64,000 nt of DNA. It comes from Aliishimia ponticola (GTDB lineage: Bacteria > Pseudomonadota > Alphaproteobacteria > Rhodobacterales > Rhodobacteraceae). The translations under genes were made by a program, and so were the position numbers. Location of the stretch: the NCBI RefSeq assembly GCF_004803475.1, contig NZ_SRKY01000004.1:248001-312000 (forward strand). The letters run 5' to 3'. Below, piece by piece: positions 46,483 to 55,317 of this stretch. How positions within the stretch are numbered: the first letter of the stretch is position 1; each line of letters begins with the position of its first letter. The notes beneath the pieces were generated by a model that ran no database searches, was not told where the DNA came from, and was given only the letters and a program-made list of their open reading frames with translations.

Positions 46483-47559
46483 TCAGTGCGGGAATGGCCA
46501 GAGCCGTAGTTTCTCTTTGGCCACCCGCCACAATTGCGCCAGGCCGTGCGGTTCCAGGATCAGGAACATGATGATCAGCCCGCCGACGATCACGAGTTGG
46601 AAATGTGCGACGATGTCTGTCGGCCATCCGAGCAGGTCCACGCCGATCAGCTTCAGCACCACCGGCAGCACGACAAGGAACGCCGCACCGGCGAAGGAGC
46701 CGAAGATGGACCCCAGACCGCCAATGATGATCATGAAGAGCACGATAAAGGATTTCTGGATGCCGAAGGCTTCACCAACCTCGACCGCGCCAAGATAGAC
46801 GGAAAAGAACAGCGCCCCGGAAATCCCGACAAAGAACGAACTGACCGCGAAGGCCGTCAGTTTGGCCCGCAGGGGGTTCACCCCGATGATCTCTGCCGCG
46901 ATGTCCATGTCGCGGATCGCCATCCACTCGCGCCCGATGGAACCACGCGTCAGGTTCCGCGCCAGCACCCCGCAGACGAAGACGAAGACAAGGCAGATCA
47001 TATACATCGCCCAAGGCTCGACACTGGCGCCCGTCACCGGCACGCCAAAGACGGTGCGCTCGGGCGCGTTGATCTGGCCGGAAGCGGAATAGTTGTAGAA
47101 CCACGGCACGCGGTTGAACAACCAGACAAGGAAGAACTGCGCCGCCAGTGTGGCCACGGCAAGGTAAAAACCCTTGATGCGCAGCGATGGCAGGCCGAAC
47201 AGCGTACCCACCGCCGCCGTCACACCGCCCGCAAGCAGGATGTGGATCACGATGGATATGTCTGGAAAAGCTGTCATCAGCTTGTAGCAGGCATAGGCCC
47301 CTACGGCCATGAACCCACCCGTGCCCAGCGACACCTGTCCGCAATATCCCGTCAGGATGTTCAGCCCGATGGCTGCGATGGAATAGATCAGGAACGGCAC
47401 AAGGATCGCGTTGACCCAATAGTCGTTGACGATGAACGGCAGCACGGCGAAGCCGACGAGCAGAACGAAATAGTACCGGTAACGGTCGAACCGGATCGGG
47501 AAGGTCTGGCTGTCCTCCACATAGGTGGTCTTGAAATCCCCTGCCTCACGGTAAAACAT
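46483..47559 (-). CDS. livM: Branched-chain amino acid-type ABC permease LivM
   Basis: A 358-residue inner-membrane permease with about ten helices. The conserved core GLNILTGYCGQVSLGTGGFMAVGAYA begins near residue 65, and the cytoplasmic coupling loop GREWMAIRDMDIAAEIIGVNPLRAK is near residue 215. The gene starts at the base following the stop of the small membrane protein gene. With LivH it forms the channel of the importer. Confidence 0.93.
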   Translation of the reverse strand: MFYREAGDFKTTYVEDSQTFPIRFDRYRYYFVLLVGFAVLPFIVNDYWVNAILVPFLIYSIAAIGLNILTGYCGQVSLGTGGFMAVGAYACYKLMTAFPDISIVIHILLAGGVTAAVGTLFGLPSLRIKGFYLAVATLAAQFFLVWLFNRVPWFYNYSASGQINAPERTVFGVPVTGASVEPWAMYMICLVFVFVCGVLARNLTRGSIGREWMAIRDMDIAAEIIGVNPLRAKLTAFAVSSFFVGISGALFFSVYLGAVEVGEAFGIQKSFIVLFMIIIGGLGSIFGSFAGAAFLVVLPVVLKLIGVDLLGWPTDIVAHFQLVIVGGLIIMFLILEPHGLAQLWRVAKEKLRLWPFPH

Positions 47560-47802
47560 TTACAGCGTCTCCTCTTCCAAGAGCTTTTCCACCCGGTTCG
47601 CGGGTTTTGCGTATCCGGTCGCTTCCGAGTGCCGGACCAGCCACATCCAGCAAAACATACCGGCCCCCGCGCCCAGCGCGGCAAGCAGCACAGCGGTGAC
47701 CATCTGGCTGGTCTGTTCCACATGCGCCGACAGGGCCAGGTATCCAAAGGCCCAGAACCCGGACCATGCGATGACGTTCAGGATGGCGATCAGTTTGGGC
47801 AT
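47560..47802 (-). CDS. Small two-helix membrane protein in the liv-type cluster
   Basis: An 80-residue protein with two hydrophobic segments (about residues 4-26 and 34-58) and a charged C-terminal tail ending EKLLEEETL. GAGG lies six bases before the ATG. Its TAA directly abuts the livM start. I do not recognise it; the position suggests an accessory subunit or stabiliser of the importer. Confidence 0.7.
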   Translation of the reverse strand: MPKLIAILNVIAWSGFWAFGYLALSAHVEQTSQMVTAVLLAALGAGAGMFCWMWLVRHSEATGYAKPANRVEKLLEEETL

Positions 47803-47904
47803 GTTGCGCCTCGTGCGTTAACCAGCTTTTGCGGTAATTCCCGATCGCCACATTTTGCCCAAATCTGCCTGCCATACCCGGACGCGGGTGAGAGAGTGGG
47901 TGCG

Positions 47905-48264
47905 ATGACCGCGATGTTGCGAGAAATTCGCCAGCTCGATGCCGCGCGTAGGCGGGGTGAGCTGGACGAGATGGAATACATACATGCCAAGGCGCGTTTG
48001 CTGGAGGCGGTCGAGGATGCGACCGTTGAAGTCGCGCCGCGGCCCGAAGCGCGGCCCAGGACTCGGCCGATCCGCAGGGATGCCGGGCCGGGGGCAGGCG
48101 CGCAGGGCGCGATCTGGCTTGCTTTGCCGATCTGCCTTTTGGCGGCGGGCGCAACGACGCTGCTCGGCGCGTGGCTGCTGGGCGATCTGACGCTGGCGCT
48201 CACGCTGACCGCAACGCTGTCGGCGGCTGTGATCGTCGCGGCGTTCAAGAACCTTGAGGACTGA
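47905..48264 (+). CDS. Small membrane protein with SHOCT-like N-terminus
   Basis: A 119-residue protein encoded against the surrounding liv-type cluster. The N-terminal segment (LREIRQLDAARRRGELDEMEY, then AKARLLEAV) resembles the SHOCT motif, a short helical element found in membrane-associated proteins. The middle is proline- and arginine-rich, and two hydrophobic helices close the protein (about residues 68-90 and 95-113). Function unknown. The plus-strand gene lies between livH and the 80-residue gene and so would interrupt a simple livH-livM transcript. Confidence 0.68.
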   Translation: MTAMLREIRQLDAARRRGELDEMEYIHAKARLLEAVEDATVEVAPRPEARPRTRPIRRDAGPGAGAQGAIWLALPICLLAAGATTLLGAWLLGDLTLALTLTATLSAAVIVAAFKNLED

Positions 48265-48297
48265 TCCCCAAAGCGCGTGTTGCGCGCGATGGTGGAG

Positions 48298-49302
48298 TCA
48301 GACGCGTTCAATGATCTTCTCCCCGAACAGGCCTTGTGGACGGAACACAAGGAAGATCAGCGCCAGCACATAGGCGAACCAGTTCTCTGTCGCGCCGCCG
48401 ATCATCGGACCAATCGCGAATTCAAACAGCTTTTCGCCCACGCCGATGATCAGACCACCCACAATCGCGCCGGGGATCGACGTGAAGCCGCCCAGCATCA
48501 GCACCGGCAGCGCCTTAAGGGCGATCAGGCTCAGCGAGAACTGAACCCCCGATTTCGCGCCCCACATGATGCCGGCAACAAGGGCGACAAAGCCCGCGAC
48601 GGACCAGACCAGAACCCAGATGAAGTTGAGCGATACCCCAACGGACAGCGCCGCCTGGTGGTCATCGGCCACAGCGCGCATGGCGCGGCCTTGTTTGGTG
48701 TATTGGCTGAACGCGATCAGCGCCGCCACCAGCAGGATCGCCACGATGGTCGCGGTGATATCCAGATTGTCGATGAAGAACCCGTAGTCGAAAATGTTGA
48801 AGGTGGTTTCATCGATCCACGTATTGATCCCCTGCGGCAGGCAAAGCTCGCCGGCAAGGCAGACATTGAGCGTCTTGATCTCCGACCCCCACATCAGGTC
48901 GGCCACACCCTCAAGGAAATAGGCCAGGCCGATGGTCGCCATGAACAGGATGATCGGCTCTTGCCCGACCAGGTGCCTGAACACGAAGCGTTGCACCATC
49001 CACGCCAGCCCGATCATCACGACCACGGTAAAGCAGATGGCGACCACTGAATTGACCGACCAGCCGAAGTAATGCAGGTCCGCGCCGAACAGCGCGTTGA
49101 TCAGGTGGGCAAAGGGCACCTGCCCTTTCTGGATGCCGACCAGCGTCATCGCTGCGAACAGCGCCATAACGCCCTGCGCGTAGTTGAAGATGCCCGACGC
49201 CTTGTAGATCAGCACGAAGCCAAGCGCGACCAAAGCGTACAGAACCCCGGCCATCAGCCCGTTCAGGAACACTTCCATCGCGAATACGAGTTGTTCAGGC
49301 AT
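48298..49302 (-). CDS. livH: Branched-chain amino acid-type ABC permease LivH
   Basis: A 334-residue permease with about eight to ten helices. The N-terminus (EVFLNGLMAGVLYALVALGFVLIYKASGIFNYAQG) contains the LivH signature near residues 10-45, and the coupling loop GRAMRAVADDHQAALSVGVSLN is near residue 205. GGAGG lies seven bases before the ATG at 49302. It pairs with LivM. Confidence 0.94.
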   Translation of the reverse strand: MPEQLVFAMEVFLNGLMAGVLYALVALGFVLIYKASGIFNYAQGVMALFAAMTLVGIQKGQVPFAHLINALFGADLHYFGWSVNSVVAICFTVVVMIGLAWMVQRFVFRHLVGQEPIILFMATIGLAYFLEGVADLMWGSEIKTLNVCLAGELCLPQGINTWIDETTFNIFDYGFFIDNLDITATIVAILLVAALIAFSQYTKQGRAMRAVADDHQAALSVGVSLNFIWVLVWSVAGFVALVAGIMWGAKSGVQFSLSLIALKALPVLMLGGFTSIPGAIVGGLIIGVGEKLFEFAIGPMIGGATENWFAYVLALIFLVFRPQGLFGEKIIERV

Positions 49303-49435
49303 TCCATGTCCTCCATGCCGTGGCTTTTCGTGCTTGGCGGTTCTGCGCAGGTTGGCGCTGCGTGCGTTGCGCGGCGAGTTGCAGGCACAGGCCAAGCCCG
49401 GCCGATACCAGCACAGCGAAAATCGCGTCAGTCAT
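49295..49435 (-). CDS. Possible tiny membrane protein between livG and livH
   Basis: A 46-codon frame whose ATG overlaps the livG stop by eight bases and whose stop overlaps the livH start by eight bases. It encodes one hydrophobic segment (AIFAVLVSAGLGLCLQLAA) and a basic tail. It may be a real small subunit, or simply a translated bridge that couples livG to livH. Support is limited to position and the hydrophobic segment. Confidence 0.35.
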   Translation of the reverse strand: MTDAIFAVLVSAGLGLCLQLAAQRTQRQPAQNRQARKATAWRTWNA

Positions 49436-50246
49436 GCGACACCCCCAGATAGGCGTCGATCACGTCTTGGTTGGCGCGGACCTCGTCCGGCGTGCCGTCA
49501 CCGATCTTCTTGCCGTAATCCATCACGACAACGCGGTCGGACAGGTCCATCACAACGCCCATATCGTGTTCGATAAGCGCGATGGTCGTGCCGAATTCGT
49601 CATTCACATCGAGGATAAAGCGGCTCATGTCCTCTTTTTCCTCGACATTCATCCCGGCCATGGGTTCGTCCAGCAGCAGGATTTTCGGCTGCGATGCCAG
49701 CGCCCGCGCCAGTTCGACCCGCTTTTTCAAACCGTAAGGCAGGCGGGCAACCGGGGTTTTCCGGATGCTCTGAATCTCGAGGAAGTCGATGATCTTCTCT
49801 GCCACTTCGCGGTTGGCGACCTCTTCGGCCTCTGCCTTGCCCTTCCAGATCGCCTGCCCGAACAGACCCGATTTCATCTTGGTCAGGCGACCTGTCATGA
49901 CGTTGTCGAGAACGCTCATGCCTTCGAACAGGGCGATATTCTGGAAGGTCCGGGCGATGCCCTGCCGCGCCACTTCGTAAGGGCGCATCGGCGCGCGGCG
50001 CTCACCGCGATACCAGACCTCGCCATCTTGTGGGACATAGAAGCCCGAGATCACGTTCAGCATGGAGGATTTGCCGGCACCGTTGGGGCCGATAATGGCG
50101 CGAATCTCGCCCTCGCGGATGTCGAAAGAGATATTCTTGATGGCTTCCACACCGCCGAACCGCAGCGTGATGTTCTTCATTTCCATCACGACGGAACCGA
50201 TCTTGCGGCCATCCTCAGTCACATATCCATCACTTTGATCAAGCAT
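49428..50246 (-). CDS. livG: Branched-chain amino acid-type ABC transporter, ATPase LivG
   Basis: A 272-residue ABC ATPase: Walker A IIGPNGAGKSSMLN near residue 58, Q-loop RTFQNIALFEGMSV, signature region LPYGLKKRVELARALA (a variant of LSGGQ), Walker B ILLLDEPMAGMN, and the switch histidine in ALIEHDMGVVM. The LPYG signature variant is common in LivG. I use the ATG at 50246, with AAGGA upstream. It is divergent from the small gene at 50335. Confidence 0.93.
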   Translation of the reverse strand: MLDQSDGYVTEDGRKIGSVVMEMKNITLRFGGVEAIKNISFDIREGEIRAIIGPNGAGKSSMLNVISGFYVPQDGEVWYRGERRAPMRPYEVARQGIARTFQNIALFEGMSVLDNVMTGRLTKMKSGLFGQAIWKGKAEAEEVANREVAEKIIDFLEIQSIRKTPVARLPYGLKKRVELARALASQPKILLLDEPMAGMNVEEKEDMSRFILDVNDEFGTTIALIEHDMGVVMDLSDRVVVMDYGKKIGDGTPDEVRANQDVIDAYLGVSHD

Positions 50247-50334
50247 GTGCAGCATTTTCCTTGTGCAGACGCAGCATTTCGTTAACCATTCTATGCGATG
50301 GTGTATTGTATCGAGCAGCAGAAGGACCGCAGTC

Positions 50335-50520
50335 ATGTTCAGCGAATGCGAACATAGCTGCCTCTTGCAAATGGCGAAGGCCTGCAAGCAGCGCGGCATG
50401 ACGCGGGCGGAAGCGATACGCAGCATCGAAACAGAACTGTGCGGGTTCTCCTCGCCGTTCCGAATCGGTCAAGCGGTAAACACGGCTTTTTCGCCCAATC
50501 CCCAGCCGGATCTGGTCTGA
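50335..50520 (+). CDS. Small protein of unknown function
   Basis: A 61-residue protein beginning MFSECEHSCLLQMAKACKQRGM, with four cysteines and a predicted helical N-terminal half. AAGGA lies eight bases before the ATG. It sits alone on the plus strand between livG and the acyl-CoA synthetase gene. Not recognised; the ribosome-binding site and cysteine-rich start make it plausible. Confidence 0.5.
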   Translation: MFSECEHSCLLQMAKACKQRGMTRAEAIRSIETELCGFSSPFRIGQAVNTAFSPNPQPDLV

Positions 50521-50561
50521 CCAGACCCTGCGGGACCAGACTTCAGACGGACGGAACATGT

Positions 50562-52532
50562 TCATTCCGCCGCCATTTTCTGCGCTGCAACGCGCGTTTC
50601 GGCTGACCGCACTTCCAGTGTTGCCGAGATAGACCCCTTGCGGCCATCCTCATACGTCACTTCGGTCACGGTGCTGACCTTGTCCGAACCGTCATAAAGC
50701 GCGGCGATGATATCGTCGTATTTTTCTTCGATGATACGGCGGCGCACTTTGCGGGTGCGGGTCAGTTCGCCATCATCCGCATCCAGTTCCTTGTGCAGCA
50801 CGACAAAGCGATGCACCTGACAGCCGGACAGCATTTCGTCCTGCGCGACAGATCGGTTGACCTCTTCGACATGGGCCTGGATCGTTGCCAGCACCTGCGG
50901 ATGCCCGGCCAGTTCCTGATAGGAGGCGTAGGCGATGTTGTTCCGCTCGGCCCAGTTGCCTACCGCGCTGAGATCGATGTTGATGAAGGCGGTACATTCA
51001 TCCCGACCATTCCCAAAGACCACGGCTTCGAGGATGTTGGGATAGAACTTGAGCTTATTTTCCACGTATTTCGGCGCGAACATCGACCCATCGGCCATTT
51101 TGCCCACATCCTTGGCGCGGTCGATGATCCGCAAATGTCCGGTATCAGGTTCGATGAACCCGGCGTCCCCGGTCGCGACCCAGCCTTCCGCGTCCTTGGT
51201 ATCCGCCGTGCTTTCGGCGTTCTTGTAATACTCCACAAACACACCGGGGGAGCGGTAGAAGACCTCTCCGTTCTCGGCGATACGGATTTCTACACCGGGC
51301 GAAGGCACCCCAACGGTGTCAGAACGCACCTGCCCATCGGGCTGCGCCGTAATGAAAACGGTGGCTTCGGTCTGGCCGTAAAGCTGTTTCAGGTTAATCC
51401 CGAGAGAGCGGTAGAATTCGAAAATCTCCGGCCCGATCGCTTCACCGGCGGTATATCCGACACGGACACGGCTGAAACCCAGCGTGTTTTTCAGCGGGCC
51501 ATAGACCAGAACCTCACCAAGATTGTACTTGAGGCGATCCCAAAGCCCGACAGACTTACCATCCAGAAGCGCGGGACCGACCCGTTTGGCGTGATCCATG
51601 AAGTAGTGGAACATGCGCCGCTTGAAGTTGCCCGCGTCCTCCATCCGGATCATCACCTGGGTCAATTGCGTTTCAAACACGCGCGGCGGTGCAAAGAAAT
51701 AGGTCGGGCCGATCTCGCGCAGGTCTGTCTGCATCGTCTCGCCGCTTTCGGGGCAGTTCGTGCAGAATCCAGTCCAATAGGATTGCCCGACAGAGAAGAT
51801 GAAATCGCCGACCCATGCCATAGGCAGATAGGCGAGGATGTCATCGGTCTGACGCAGATCATCGAACTCGGACGAGGATTTCGCGCTTTCGATCACATTG
51901 CGGTTCGACAGCACCACGCCTTTGGGTTTCCCCGTCGTGCCCGATGTGTAGAGCATCACGCAGGTGCTGTCATAGTCCAGCTTGGCCTCGCGGCGGCGCA
52001 GCTCTGGCGTGAGTTCGTCGCGCGCGGCGTGGCCCTGTTCCTGAATGTGCGAATACTGGTGCAGGCGCGTGTGGTCGTATTTGCGCAGCCCGCGCGGGTC
52101 GAGATAGATCAGGTGTTCGAACTGGTGCAGGTTCTCTTGCACCTCGATCACCTTGTCGACCTGTTCCTGATCGCTGACGATGACAAAGCGCGCGCCGCAA
52201 TGGTCCAGAACATAGGCCATCTCTTCGGCGACAGCGTCGTTGTACAGCGGTACCGGAATGGCCCCGACCATCTGCGCGGCGACCATACCCCAATACATAT
52301 AGGGACGGTTACGCCCGATAATGGCGATGAAATCGCCTTCGGCCACGCCAAGGTTCAGAAGCCCAAGTGCGAGGTTCTCAATCTCGGTTTCGGCTTCGGA
52401 CCATGTCCAGCTTTGCCATATCCCGAATTCCTTTTCGCGATATGCTGGCTTGTCAGCAAGTGTCTTGGCGTTGCGATGCAACAGCGCCGGAATGGACCGA
52501 AGCCCTTCCGCGCCAGATGTCGGCGTTCCCAC
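50562..52532 (-). CDS. Long-chain/aryl acyl-CoA synthetase (AMP-forming)
   Basis: A 656-residue adenylate-forming ligase that activates a carboxylic acid to its CoA thioester through an acyl-AMP. The ATP loop YTSGTTGKPKGVVLSN is near residue 203, the LYGQTEATVFI motif near residue 390, the A7/A8 region VATGDAGFIEPDTGHLRIIDR near residue 485, and a C-terminal TRTRKVRRRII segment carries the catalytic-lysine region. The start is the GTG at 52532, with GGGAGG six bases upstream; the longer upstream frame is not needed. It begins the liv-type cluster and is divergent from the sensor kinase gene, which points to uptake and activation of an organic acid. Confidence 0.9.
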   Translation of the reverse strand: MGTPTSGAEGLRSIPALLHRNAKTLADKPAYREKEFGIWQSWTWSEAETEIENLALGLLNLGVAEGDFIAIIGRNRPYMYWGMVAAQMVGAIPVPLYNDAVAEEMAYVLDHCGARFVIVSDQEQVDKVIEVQENLHQFEHLIYLDPRGLRKYDHTRLHQYSHIQEQGHAARDELTPELRRREAKLDYDSTCVMLYTSGTTGKPKGVVLSNRNVIESAKSSSEFDDLRQTDDILAYLPMAWVGDFIFSVGQSYWTGFCTNCPESGETMQTDLREIGPTYFFAPPRVFETQLTQVMIRMEDAGNFKRRMFHYFMDHAKRVGPALLDGKSVGLWDRLKYNLGEVLVYGPLKNTLGFSRVRVGYTAGEAIGPEIFEFYRSLGINLKQLYGQTEATVFITAQPDGQVRSDTVGVPSPGVEIRIAENGEVFYRSPGVFVEYYKNAESTADTKDAEGWVATGDAGFIEPDTGHLRIIDRAKDVGKMADGSMFAPKYVENKLKFYPNILEAVVFGNGRDECTAFINIDLSAVGNWAERNNIAYASYQELAGHPQVLATIQAHVEEVNRSVAQDEMLSGCQVHRFVVLHKELDADDGELTRTRKVRRRIIEEKYDDIIAALYDGSDKVSTVTEVTYEDGRKGSISATLEVRSAETRVAAQKMAAE

Positions 52533-52707
52533 AATTTTCCTCCCATCGCCTTTTGGCGTCGACCGCCAAAGCGGTTCTTCTTCCCGAAAGAAGACGATGA
52601 AAGCACGCTGTACGTCAACTTTTTCCGCATGATTTCCAAATCCCAACGAATTGTTACAAGCCCCCGCCCCCTTGCCGAGCCTGCGCGCGGGGTGCATCAA
52701 GCGGCTT

Positions 52708-54609
52708 ATGGACGACAAACGCCGCATGGAAGTAACGACCGCCGGGCTGAATCTGATCGCGCAGGCCCTGTCGATTTATGACGACCGTTTGCGCCTTTCC
52801 GTGTGCAACGCGCCGTTTCAGCAGATGTTCAATCTGCCCGATGCGTTGGTCACGCCCGGCGCGCGGTTCGATGAAACGATCCGGCATTTGGTGGTGACGG
52901 GCGAGTACGGGCCAATCGACGATGTCGAAAGCTTCGTGGCCGAGCGCGTCGAGCAAGCCAGCGCGTTCGAGCCGCATTACATGGAGCGCACCCGTGCCAA
53001 TGGCCGTACGATTTCGGTGGAGGGATCGCCCTTGCCCCAAGGTGGGTGGGTGACGGTCTATACCGATATTTCGCAGTCCAAGGCGCAGGAAACGCTGTTG
53101 CGCACCCGGTCCGAGGAATTGAGCGGCGAGCTACTGTCGCGGGCCGAAGAACTGGCCAGCACCAACCGAAAACTGGCGGCGACCATCACCGCGCTGGAAG
53201 AAACGAAGCGGCAATTGACCCGCTCCGAAGCGCAGATCCGGCTGACGGCAGAGATGATGCCCGCCCATATTGCCCATGTCGATCGTAGCGGGATTTACAC
53301 CTATTCCAACCGTCGTTTGTCGTCGATCATGCCGGGGCGGCCCTCCCATATCATCGGGCTGACCTTGCGCGACGCGCTGGGAGAAGGGGCGTATCTGCAT
53401 ATTGCGCCCCATATGGAAGCGGCCTATCGAGGAGAGCGTTCGGTGTTCGAATTTACCTATACCCCGTCGGCCCGGCGCATCCGCGTGGCGTTTACCCCCG
53501 ATGGGCATGGCGGTTTTTATATCCTGTCGATGGATATCACCGAAGAAACCCAAGCGCGGGCCGCATTGCAGCAAACCCGCCGACGGAATCTGGCGGCGCA
53601 GATGACGTCCGGCCTTGCCCATGATTTTTCCAACCTTTTGACCATCATTCTTGGGCTGCAGGGGCGTCTGAAACGGATGGAGAACTTGCCCGAAGGGGCC
53701 GCGGCATTGGTGGATGGCACGCTTGCCGCGACCAAGCGGGGCGGCGCGCTGCTGGACCGGATTGGCGATATGACCGCCGCCCGGCCCTACCGCCCCCGCG
53801 CGACGCAACTGGACCGCGTGTTGCTGGATATTGCGATGCTGGCGCGCTCGACCCTGCCGGATGGTCTGCGTCTTGATCTGGACCTCGACCTGCCCAAGAC
53901 GCCCCTGCTGCTTGATCCGGGGATGCTGCAGGACGCGGTTTTGAATCTGATCCTGAACGCGCGCGACGCCTGTGGAACGCCCGGCCATATCCAGCTGAAT
54001 GCCAAACTTGTCGGGCAGTCCTGGGTCGAGCTTTCGGTCACCGATGACGGGCCGGGATTCTCGCCAACCGTGATCGAACGCGCGTTGGAGCCGTTTTACA
54101 CCACGAAGGGCAGCGATGGGTCCGGGCTGGGGCTGCCCATGGTCTATGACATGACGCAACTTGCCGGGGGAACGCTGGAGCTTCACAACGTCGAACCCAC
54201 GGGCGCCCGCGTCACCCTGCGCCTGCCGCTGCGCGAGGCGCCTTCGGTCTCTGGTGGGTTGGTGCTGCTGGTAGAGGACGACGCCGATCTTCGCTCTGGC
54301 ACACGCGAGATGCTGACCAGCCTCGGCCATGCGGTGATCGAGGCCACGTCGGTCGAAGAAGCCGCCTCATTGCTGGAGGCCGTGCCGGATATCGCGCTGA
54401 TCCTGTCCGATCTTAAACTGGCGGGCGAAGCGACCGGGGTCGATCTGGCCCGCTCCACCGCCGTGACGGGGCCGGTGATGATCCTGATGACCTCCCTTCC
54501 TGCTGACGATCCGCTGCATCAGGACGCCAGCACGCTTGCGCCCGTGCTGCAAAAGCCATTTTCTGCGCAGGACCTTGCAGATTTGTTGGCACTGGACGTT
54601 CCGGCATGA
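52708..54609 (+). CDS. PAS-domain hybrid sensor histidine kinase
   Basis: A 633-residue cytoplasmic sensor; no transmembrane helix is seen. Two PAS domains (about residues 10-115 and 185-290) flank a coiled coil. The phosphoacceptor box GLAHDFSNLLTII contains His305. The ATPase domain shows NLILNARDA, DDGPGF and GSGLGLPMVYD. The C-terminal receiver domain (about 530-630) has VEDD, the phosphoacceptor Asp568 in ILSDLKLAG, and LQKPF. The GLAHDF form of the H-box is typical of kinases that dephosphorylate or relay. The gene overlaps the next regulator gene by four bases and is divergent from the acyl-CoA synthetase gene. Confidence 0.9.
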   Translation: MDDKRRMEVTTAGLNLIAQALSIYDDRLRLSVCNAPFQQMFNLPDALVTPGARFDETIRHLVVTGEYGPIDDVESFVAERVEQASAFEPHYMERTRANGRTISVEGSPLPQGGWVTVYTDISQSKAQETLLRTRSEELSGELLSRAEELASTNRKLAATITALEETKRQLTRSEAQIRLTAEMMPAHIAHVDRSGIYTYSNRRLSSIMPGRPSHIIGLTLRDALGEGAYLHIAPHMEAAYRGERSVFEFTYTPSARRIRVAFTPDGHGGFYILSMDITEETQARAALQQTRRRNLAAQMTSGLAHDFSNLLTIILGLQGRLKRMENLPEGAAALVDGTLAATKRGGALLDRIGDMTAARPYRPRATQLDRVLLDIAMLARSTLPDGLRLDLDLDLPKTPLLLDPGMLQDAVLNLILNARDACGTPGHIQLNAKLVGQSWVELSVTDDGPGFSPTVIERALEPFYTTKGSDGSGLGLPMVYDMTQLAGGTLELHNVEPTGARVTLRLPLREAPSVSGGLVLLVEDDADLRSGTREMLTSLGHAVIEATSVEEAASLLEAVPDIALILSDLKLAGEATGVDLARSTAVTGPVMILMTSLPADDPLHQDASTLAPVLQKPFSAQDLADLLALDVPA

Positions 54610-55310
54610 ATACCGCCCCGCTGATTTCAATCCTCGATGACGAGCCAGAGATTCGGACGTTGCTGGCGGAAACACTGCGCGAGGCGGGCTTTCGCACCCA
54701 GACCCATGGCCGCGCCCGCGATTTCGAGGCCGCGCTAAGAAGTCACCGTCCCGATGTGTGCCTTGTCGATCTGTCCCTTCCCGACACGGATGGGCTTGCG
54801 GTGGTGCATCGCCTTGCATTGGAGGAAGGGGCGATCGTCATCATCGTCTCTGGCCGTGCGCAAGTGCAGGACAGGATCGCCGGGTTGGAACTTGGCGCGG
54901 ACGACTACATCACCAAGCCCTTCGATCCGGCAGAGGTCGTGGCCCGCATCCGCGCGCGCCTGCGTCGTCCCAATGCGGCGTCTGAAACCGGAGATCATGC
55001 ACGGTTCAACGGCTGGACCGCGAATTTCGACAGCTACGCCCTGACCAGTAATGCGGGCGAGGAAAAGACGCTGTCCCATGCGGAGGCAGAAGTGCTTCGT
55101 CTGTTCCTGACCAGCCCCAAACGTCTGATCAGCCGGGCGCAGATGCTTGACGCGCTTGGCGGCACTGCAGGCGAAAGCTTTGACCGTGCGATGGATGTGC
55201 GGATTTCGCGCCTGCGGACGAAGTTGGGCGAAGACCCGAAGAATCCGCGGCTGATCAAGACGATCTATGGCGCGGGGTATATCTTCTTGGGCGATGTGGT
55301 GTGGGGGTAG
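54606..55310 (+). CDS. OmpR/PhoB-family response regulator
   Basis: A 234-residue response regulator: receiver domain with ILDDEPEIR, the phosphoacceptor aspartate in CLVDLSLPDTDGL and the lysine in YITKPFDPAEV; then a winged-helix DNA-binding domain (about 135-232) with SPKRLISRAQMLDALGG and DVRISRLRTKLGEDP ending in YGAGYIF. Its ATG overlaps the kinase stop, so the two form a pair. A likely target is the divergent acyl-CoA synthetase/liv-type cluster, by position only. Confidence 0.93.
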   Translation: MNTAPLISILDDEPEIRTLLAETLREAGFRTQTHGRARDFEAALRSHRPDVCLVDLSLPDTDGLAVVHRLALEEGAIVIIVSGRAQVQDRIAGLELGADDYITKPFDPAEVVARIRARLRRPNAASETGDHARFNGWTANFDSYALTSNAGEEKTLSHAEAEVLRLFLTSPKRLISRAQMLDALGGTAGESFDRAMDVRISRLRTKLGEDPKNPRLIKTIYGAGYIFLGDVVWG

Positions 55311-55317
55311 GCGCGCA

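Noticed and set aside
46534-47904. Upstream part of the long plus-strand frame that ends at 48264
   Set aside because: Only the last 119 codons have protein-like features; the rest is antisense to livM and the small membrane gene.
50793-52781. Long plus-strand frame of 662 codons opposite the acyl-CoA synthetase
   Set aside because: It mirrors a gene with a perfect SGTTGKPKG loop and has no domain of its own.
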